Below the pieces are notes generated by a model. It was not told where the DNA came from and made no database searches. It saw nothing but the letters and a program-made list of their open reading frames with translations. A DNA stretch of 64,000 bases from Arcuatula senhousia (lineage: Eukaryota; Mollusca; Bivalvia; Mytilida; Mytilidae). Location: positions 66,526,867 through 66,590,866 of the forward strand of contig OZ020303.1 in the NCBI GenBank assembly GCA_963971305.1, read 5' to 3'. The position numbers were made by a program, and so were the translations under genes. This document shows, in pieces, positions 57,626-64,000 of this stretch (within the stretch, counting starts at the first letter, position 1; the number at the start of each line of letters is the position of its first letter).

Positions 57626-58097
57626 AATTTATGCATTAATTCACCCCATGTTTTCATCAGTTCAGTGTGATGGGTTTTCAAATCATCAAAGTTAAACTGT
57701 GATTTTCTTAATTTCAAAATTATTTCCTTAAAGATCTTCATATTTTATTATATGTTTTTCTCTGCTATGATTGGTGCAAAAGAACTGTTTTTGGAATTTA
57801 TTTATTGGTAAAAAATTTTACCTAGTCTCGCAAATCTATGATGCTATTCAGGTAAGAGACACTGTATACTAATTGTTAAACTGGTTTGTTCAGTAAAAAG
57901 TAAATAGATTAGTATAGACAGGGACAATTGACAGTGCAAGATTATTTGATGTTTGTTTTACACAGGTGTCCCGATTATATGTATAATCATGATTAACGAT
58001 TAAAATGAATTAAGGGGGTGGAAATTAACCTTAATTCTGATCGACCTATAGCCAGCAGTACCATCCAACATTATTATGAACTGGTCTTACAGATATG

Positions 58098-58512
58098 TAA
58101 TACAACCTGTCCGATTTAACTATGGACTTTCGATTGTTGCAACAATGAAAATTTACGTCGTCATGAACAAGCCAATCGGTAACAAAAACCTCAAATCGTC
58201 ACAGTAGGAAAACCCAATCAGATGGAAGCTGTGTGCAACGTTAGTCAGACCATTCATTCATCAATATCCAATCAGTTTTAATGTTTGCACGACCCAAGAA
58301 ACGCCTTTATGGAAAACCATGTGATTTTTATGCCAATCAACTCAATTAAGTTTCTACGATAATGTTTACTTTTTTAAACATTGGGTTTTCCCCAATGTGA
58401 CGATTTGTGGTTTTTGTTAACGAATGACATAAATTTTCATTGTTGTGTTTGCAGGCTTCATCACTTTAGGTTACATCCGAAAGTCCATAGTTAAATCGGA
58501 CGGGTTGTATTA
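58098..58512. mobile_element. 415-bp foldback MITE
   Basis: TAATACAACCTGTCCGATTT at 58098 is repeated inverted at 58512. The arms extend about 115 bases with differences, including 'atggactttcg', 'aatgaaaattta' and 'cgtcaca..ggaaaaccca'. No coding frame. Confidence 0.75.
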
Positions 58513-58989
58513 ATTTGTGATGAAAATGATTATAATTGTCTAAAAAAATGTTTTCTTCCAGTAACTTTGATAAATTGTCAATTAACAATGTAGTTTACTT
58601 TTACATGTTTTAATAATTACCGGTATGAATTTTGAACAAGGAAGACAAATCAATTATGTCCCAAAAGATTCGTGATATTCCAATACATTTAATATTTACA
58701 TTTGACATACTGTGAAATAAGAATATGTAATACTTTATCTTTATTGGATAGATGGCAGCTTTTTTCTAGCTTGACTGGCCAAAGGCCATTACTGTGAAAT
58801 AACTGATTTATGATCTTCAAATTTTGGGATATAAATGGAAATCAGTGGTTCTATATATATTACTTTGAAATGTGTCGATTTCAATATGTGATTTGGTTAA
58901 TCTATAAAATTTGCATTTTGTTGCATTTTGAATGAACTATTTACTAAATTTCCTATGAAAATGAATTCACAGTAGTGGTAAAGTTAACA

Positions 58990-59555
58990 TTTGAGCAGCA
59001 CAAGATTTTGTCTTGCCTGCGAAGCAGAGCGGGCCATAGGTGTTACTTTACCGGCGACAACGGCGGCGGCGTTAACTTGTCGGGTAAGGTTTTATGAGCA
59101 CCTCCATATCTCAAGAACTATAAGTCCTAAGCTGATGAAACTTGGTATGCATATGCCCCAGTAATAGCTTAACACAGTTACATCCCCATCTTTTGACATT
59201 GACCTTGATTTTCCGGTTAAGTGACTTAAACAATTTTCAATACATATAATAGCAATGTTAAGGTTTTTCCATATCTCAAGAACTATTTTAGGTTAATGAA
59301 ACTTGGTATGCATAAGCCCTAGTAGTAGCTTAGCACAGTTACATCCCCATCTTTTGACCTTTACTTGGATTTTCTGGTTGAGTGACTTTGATTATTTTTA
59401 TTGAATATATAAGCAATGTTTAAGTTCTATAAACACATTTTTATCTGAAAAACTGAAAATCCTTAATTGATTTATATAGTGGAAGTAAGAAAGAATTATT
59501 GTTTTTGATGGTGCCGACAGGCAAGACATACTTTAGTGTTAACTCTTGTTAATTG
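58990..59555 (+). repeat. Dispersed element with 'cttgcctgcgaagcagagcg' head
   Basis: Head 59015 and tail 'gacaggcaagacatac' (59518) form inverted pieces. Between them is a twofold repeat of 'aagaactat..ttaatgaaacttggtatgcata' and 'agcttaacacagttacatcc' (59105-59200 and 59275-59370). Confidence 0.55.
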
Positions 59556-61208
59556 TATTATAAATCCATAATTTATTAACTTCAATTGTTGAATATAATT
59601 TAAAAAAATTGAATATATTTTCCAAAATACTATTTGATTTTGTTGATGTATTTTTTCGGTCATATTATTGTCTGACCCATGCTGTCGGCATCATCAAGCA
59701 TGTGCACATATAAGTTCTAAGGGATCATTATGATATGAAATTTTAACACAATGGTCCTTGGCTTGATACCCTTGCAGAAATGGATCCTGGTGTGTCAGGA
59801 TGAATCAAGATATCTCATGATTATCATGAGACCTCCTGTTTTATCTTGGTGGCCATTTTTTGGAAAATTGTATCCAGAGATATCTTGAGATCAGGATCAG
59901 GATGCTATCAGGATAAGCCAGGAATTTTACTTAGAGCTGAATGACTTCAGGATTTTAAGTCAATATAAAGTCCTGAAGTCAAGATATTTCAGGAATCTTT
60001 TCTTACATTATCTACATACAGTGATTTTCTAAAGTCCTGAAGTCAAGATAGTTCAGGAATCTTTTCTTACATTATCTACATACAGTGATTTTCTAAATTC
60101 CTGGTTCCAAGATATATCAAGAATTGTTCTTTGTTTAAGTGTAACATGATAAGAAGAGGGAGAAATGGGGATAGGAAATCTTCATTGTAAAAAATACATG
60201 TATTAAAAAAATTTTGTTTTATTATATTATGAAATATAAGTTTTTTAAATAAGGAAAAAATATGTTTGATGAAACATGGTAAATTAATTGTGTAGTTAAA
60301 AGTGAAATATTATTGTAAATGTTTATTCTGTGTATCCCTCAAGTGACCTTACAGTATTTGTAAATCTTATCAGGTGCCACCATTGGCCCAATTCAAATCT
60401 GTTACATTGTATGTCAAGGTTGTTCCTGACAAAGAGCTTTGTAAATTGTTATGATGTTACTTGAAAATGTTACAAAGTGTGGGTTTCTAATGGATTATAA
60501 GGAAGATAAAACCATACATGTGCAAGTGCACATTTGTGTAATCACATAGAAATTATTTGTGAAACCATTTTACACATAAACCTATAAATTACATGACATG
60601 GAATGAAATAATAGACTCTTCATCCTGAGCTGCTCAACTAATTGGTAAGTTCTTTCTAAAGTATGTTAAGATTGATTTTACTTATTATAAAATAATCATG
60701 ATAATGTTTGTTGTTTTTCATTGACTCATTATTTTTGTAAGCTTTATCACTGTCAGATTATTACATTATTAGGAACTTAAAATAAAACAATTCCATTTTC
60801 TTTGTAAACCTGTACACAAAAATGTGACCTATTTATTCAGGTCAAAATTGAAACCACATGTTTATGACTCCCTTATGTACATGCAATATGTAAAGCAACT
60901 TGACACTTAATCCTTAATTTCACTGAATTGATTTATCATGAAAGTAGCCATTAGGTTACATTCACATTTTCAACAGATAATTAAACTCTCTTACAATGGA
61001 GGGTCACTGCTGTGGATCTTACAGTAGATTTTAATTAGGTTTTTGAATCAGATTACTTAATAGAATTTTATATGTTTTAGGTTAATGTATGCTACATGTG
61101 TGCATGTTACAGAATAAGTTGAGAGCTGGGAATTGCAACCGGAAAAGGGGCAAGTGATGTGCTTTCATTCCTGTTAAGAAAACATTGACGTCAACAAGAA
61201 GTGTCATA

Positions 61209-61699
61209 ATGGCAAACAACAAGAAAAGTACAAAACTTGGTTTAGACCCTGAAAAAAGAAAGATTGAATGTAAGTCATAATAAAGAATACGGGCTTATCC
61301 TATACAGAAATATGTATTTGCCTTTTATTTGTATAACTACTCGTAAAGGTTTCATGTGTAATTTGTACATTTTTTTGAAGATGGCAAAAATTTTAACAAA
61401 TGTGAAATGTATTAAAGCTCTTTGATCACCAACAAGAGTTGTAAAATAACAACCACTAATCATTGCAGGGATCATTCTTGGGGGAAGAATGTGGTAATTA
61501 AGAAGCAAAATTTATTCCTGATTCTCAAAAATGATAAAACATTCAATTCAAAAATACTACCATCTTTTATATGTTTCTTAACCATGCTTATTCTTTATTT
61601 TCAGTCCTTCTGATGGAAAGATTTGATGCAACTTTTAACTCAACTTCACACATGATGAAGGACAGACTGAAAACTTGTCAAAATGAAACATCTACCTAA
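61209..61699 (+). CDS. Possible two-exon gene for a 51-residue protein
   Basis: ATG 61209 in context CATAATGGC; exon 1 61209-61269 ends at AAT|GTAAGT. Exon 2 starts after TTTTCAG at 61605 and ends with TAA 61697-61699. The junction is in phase and makes a 51-residue product: N-terminal MANNKKSTKLGLDPEKRKIE, then LLMERFDATFNSTSHMMKDR. AATAAA follows at 61794. The basic N-terminus and a helix with FLLMERFD faintly recall the start of borealin-like proteins, but that is too weak for a name. It could be a truncated gene or a chance exon pair; good splice sites and a polyadenylation signal favour a transcript. Confidence 0.45.
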
Positions 61700-61904
61700 A
61701 GAAGAGACACAAACGAGATGATAAAAAATGATGAAATTTAAAACTTTGGAATTATGTCATTTAGCCAATATAATCCTATAAAAATTGACAGCAAATAAAG
61801 AAATATGCATATCTTGATGTCAGGAAATCTCAGATATCTCATGATTATCCTGGCTTCAGGATAATTATCTCATGATTATCCTGGCTTCAAGATAATCATG
61901 AGAT

Positions 61905-62087
61905 ATCTGTTTGGTCAGGATATTTCAGGATGTTATTGGAACAGGATTTTTCAGGATAAATATCAGGATTATCCTGGCATTATTAATCCTGATCCTGAGA
62001 TAAAAATCCTGGTCCATTTCCTGTCAGGATATTTATCCTGAAAAATCCTGTTCCAATAACATCCTGAAATATCCTGACCAAACAGAT
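61905..62087. repeat. 60-bp perfect inverted repeat of CAGGAT words
   Basis: 61905-61964 and 62028-62087 are exact reverse complements, spacer 63 bases. Inside each arm 'tcagga' recurs three to four times at 10-22 base spacing. Confidence 0.92.
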
Positions 62088-62291
62088 CAAGATATCCTGT
62101 GATAATCTTGAGATGTTTTATCAAGATATCTCATGAAAATCTCAAGTTATCACAAGATATCATGTTGCATTTCTGCAAGGGCAGGAAGCTGCAAACTGAA
62201 TAAGGAATTTATGGCCCTGCCCATGTTTATTCTTTATCAAATTTTGATTTGGTTCGTTTCATTGTGATGGTTATAGAACGGTGACATCCCG

Positions 62292-62400
62292 GTAGTCCGA
62301 CAATCAATAGTCCGACAGCCCATTGGTCCGACAACCCAATAGTCCGACAACCCATTGATCCGACAACCCATTGGTCCGACAACCCGATAGTCCGACAATG
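62292..62400. repeat. 16-bp minisatellite 'gtccgacaacccattg'
   Basis: Seven copies, alternating 'aatagtccgaca' and 'ttggtccgaca'. Confidence 0.85.
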
Positions 62401-62631
62401 CTAATATACATGTATTTAATGTTTAATCAAACTTTAAACACAACCAAATAAAAAAAAAACTCTAAGCATACAATCTTGACTTCAAATGGATGCTTTATAG
62501 AAATTAAATTATATGAATATTGGCAATGATTTCATTTACTTATCACTAACTTTAATTAAGATATAAACTGAAGAAATCATGCCTTCAATCAATATCTAAC
62601 GTACTTATCTTATGAATCATTCTCTATTTAA

Positions 62632-63465
62632 ACAAGAGGCTCCCAGGAGCCTTAATCGCTCACCTGGTCTTGATGTCAACCCTATGAAGACTTTTGTATA
62701 GCTAAATGAGCTGAATGTTTAAGCAAGAAAAAGCTTTTCTCTATCTGCAATAGTTTTCATTCTATATAAAGCAAAAAACTCAATTTTTCACCTTTAAAGG
62801 GTCATAAAGGCTTTTCTAGAGCTTAATGAACTTAATGTTTCAGCAAGCAACAGCTTTTCTCTATCTGCAAAAGTTTTCATTCTATAGACAAAAAAACATT
62901 ATTTTTTCACCTTTAAGGGGGCGAAACCCTTATTAGGGGTCATCTGACAACTTTGACCGATTGGAAACTTTTGTAGAGCTAAATAAACTGATCATTTAAG
63001 CAAGCAATAGCTTTTCTCTTTCAGCAATAGTTTTCATTATGTAGGCAAAAGCATGAAAAAACACTATTTTTCACCTTAAAGGGGCTGTAACCCGTATAAT
63101 GGATCATCTGACAACTTTGACCAAATGGAGACTTAAGTAGAACTTATGAGGCTGAAGCAGTAAGGTGGCATCAGATTTCATTTATCTCTTTTACTTTTTG
63201 ATTTACAGGCCAAAGACAATAGTCTGACCCCCTGGTATATTTTTATAAGGTAGCCATGTTTTTTACGAATCAAAAATCGAAACACAAGTTTGGTGCAGGA
63301 CACCCTAAAGATCATTCATACAAAGTTTCATATTATTCTGATCAGTAGTTTCAGAGGACAAGATTTTAGAACAATTGTTAATAGACAACGACAGACGACG
63401 ACGGACGCCAAGTGATGGCAATAGCTCACCTGGACTTTTGACCTTTGGTCCAGATGAGCTAAAAG
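62632..63465 (-). repeat. Dispersed 'agctcacctgg' element, inverted copy
   Basis: Starts 'aacaagaggctcccaggagc' (complement of the tail at 30940-30965) and ends with the GCTCACCTGG..CCAGATGAGCT hairpin at 63423-63460. Four inverted copies of the 'gcagatagagaaaagctgtt' unit lie between. Same family as 29538-30965. Confidence 0.65.
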
Positions 63466-63504
63466 AGAAATAAAAAGCGAAAAATATATGTATATTACAG
63501 GGTA

Positions 63505-63670
63505 AATTGATCTCAAGAATCCGGAATCCTCCTAGGGCAAATTTGAATTCCGATTTCTCCTAGGACAAATTGGAATTCTGATTTGCTCTGGATTTAAACC
63601 AGTTCTAATCAGAATTCTAATTTGTTCCCAGAGAAATTGAGATATCCCTAGGATTATTCCGGATCCCACT
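63505..63670. repeat. Cluster of 'tcctagg' and 'gaattc' inverted words
   Basis: Alternating 'aattccgatttctcctagg', 'aattggaattctgatt' and inverted 'attagaattct' can fold into several hairpins. The style resembles 53070-53200 and the CAGGAT regions. Nothing further recognisable to 64000. Confidence 0.5.
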
Positions 63671-64000
63671 GACTGAACATTGAAAAGTTATATTTTGAAA
63701 TTAAAAGAATTGTTTGAATTTTTTAAAGTACATTGTCTTAAATTCAAAATCAAATACCATATTTTAAAAATAAATTAATCTAAGGCCTTATTATATCTAT
63801 TAAATTTTGATAAGATACATTTCTTTTCGTCCGCCCGTCACAATTGTCAGTGCAACTCCTCTGAAACTACGAAATCGAATATCAGCGAAAAGTTGTATGT
63901 AAGAAGAACACCATATGTAGTTATGCATATAACCGGGAAATTTTGATCCTCAAATTTGTGGAAGTTATGACCCTTTAAACTTAGAAATTTGCTAAAATCC

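Larger units (their letters stand above)
59769..62181. mobile_element. 2.4-kb foldback-rich element, 14-bp exact TIRs
   Basis: CCCTTGCAGAAATG at 59769 is exactly inverted at 62168-62181. Both subterminal regions (59783-60120 and 61795-62165) are dense in CAGGAT/ATCCTG and agatatcttg words. No flanking duplication found. The interior has a 64-bp direct duplication (59968-60096) and a spliced small gene (61209-61699). Whether the gene belongs to the element or the ends are two separate repeats is open. Confidence 0.45.

Noticed and set aside
1..64000. tRNA or rRNA genes
   Set aside because: No cloverleaf with A and B boxes and no rRNA-like block was found on reading; an automated scan was not possible.

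Overview
The window is a stretch of AT-rich animal nuclear DNA. It has spliced genes with GT..AG introns, several retrotransposon classes, many foldback and TIR elements, and dispersed repeats of the kind that fill marine bivalve genomes (mussel-like). The organism call is an inference from repeat families and an expanded-type Toll-like receptor; no species marker is present. Few host genes are visible: a complete two-exon Toll-like receptor (22691-25946), the last four exons of an unidentified gene (49245-55337), a possible two-exon 51-residue gene inside a foldback element (61209-61699), an unidentified 229-residue ORF ended by a perfect-looking hairpin (45048-45737) and a coding remnant (4183-4398).

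Region by region: 1-3 kb holds a decayed copy of the TLR first exon/intron and a 1.5-copy tandem of a 381-bp unit carrying a hammerhead ribozyme. 5-13.5 kb holds two Penelope-like retroelements (PLEs): one decayed and split by a dispersed repeat, one with an intact 589-residue reverse transcriptase. They come with three ~400-bp pseudo-LTR copies that contain a type III hammerhead and with two type I hammerheads of unusual large-loop shape. 13.5-19 kb is repeats and foldback elements. 19.4-21 kb holds a second PLE family on the minus strand. 22.5-27.5 kb is the TLR, bracketed by direct copies of a ~0.8-kb segment. 28-31.7 kb is an inverted-repeat unit with minisatellite arms. 31.7-38 kb is a three-level nest: a minus-strand LINE, split by a plus-strand PLE, itself split inside its reverse-transcriptase catalytic core by eight near-identical copies of a 392-bp unit, each with a type I hammerhead. 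38-40 kb is a 5'-truncated but open LINE. 40.1-45 kb is a PIF/Harbinger-like TIR element with a TTA target duplication. 45-64 kb contains the unidentified host genes among palindromes, tandem duplications and dispersed elements.

The outstanding system is the concentration of hammerhead ribozymes. I can fold five sequence-distinct kinds by hand: the 381-bp family, the 392-bp family, the pLTR type III, and two large-loop type I motifs. They sit in PLE pseudo-LTRs or 3' regions and in short tandem, non-coding, retrozyme-like units. The 392-bp array looks like a recent insertion of a multimer of a small circular ribozyme RNA. That is inference from its tandem structure, its near-identity and its clean interruption of a PLE gene. 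All folds were made by eye and need covariance-model and cleavage tests.
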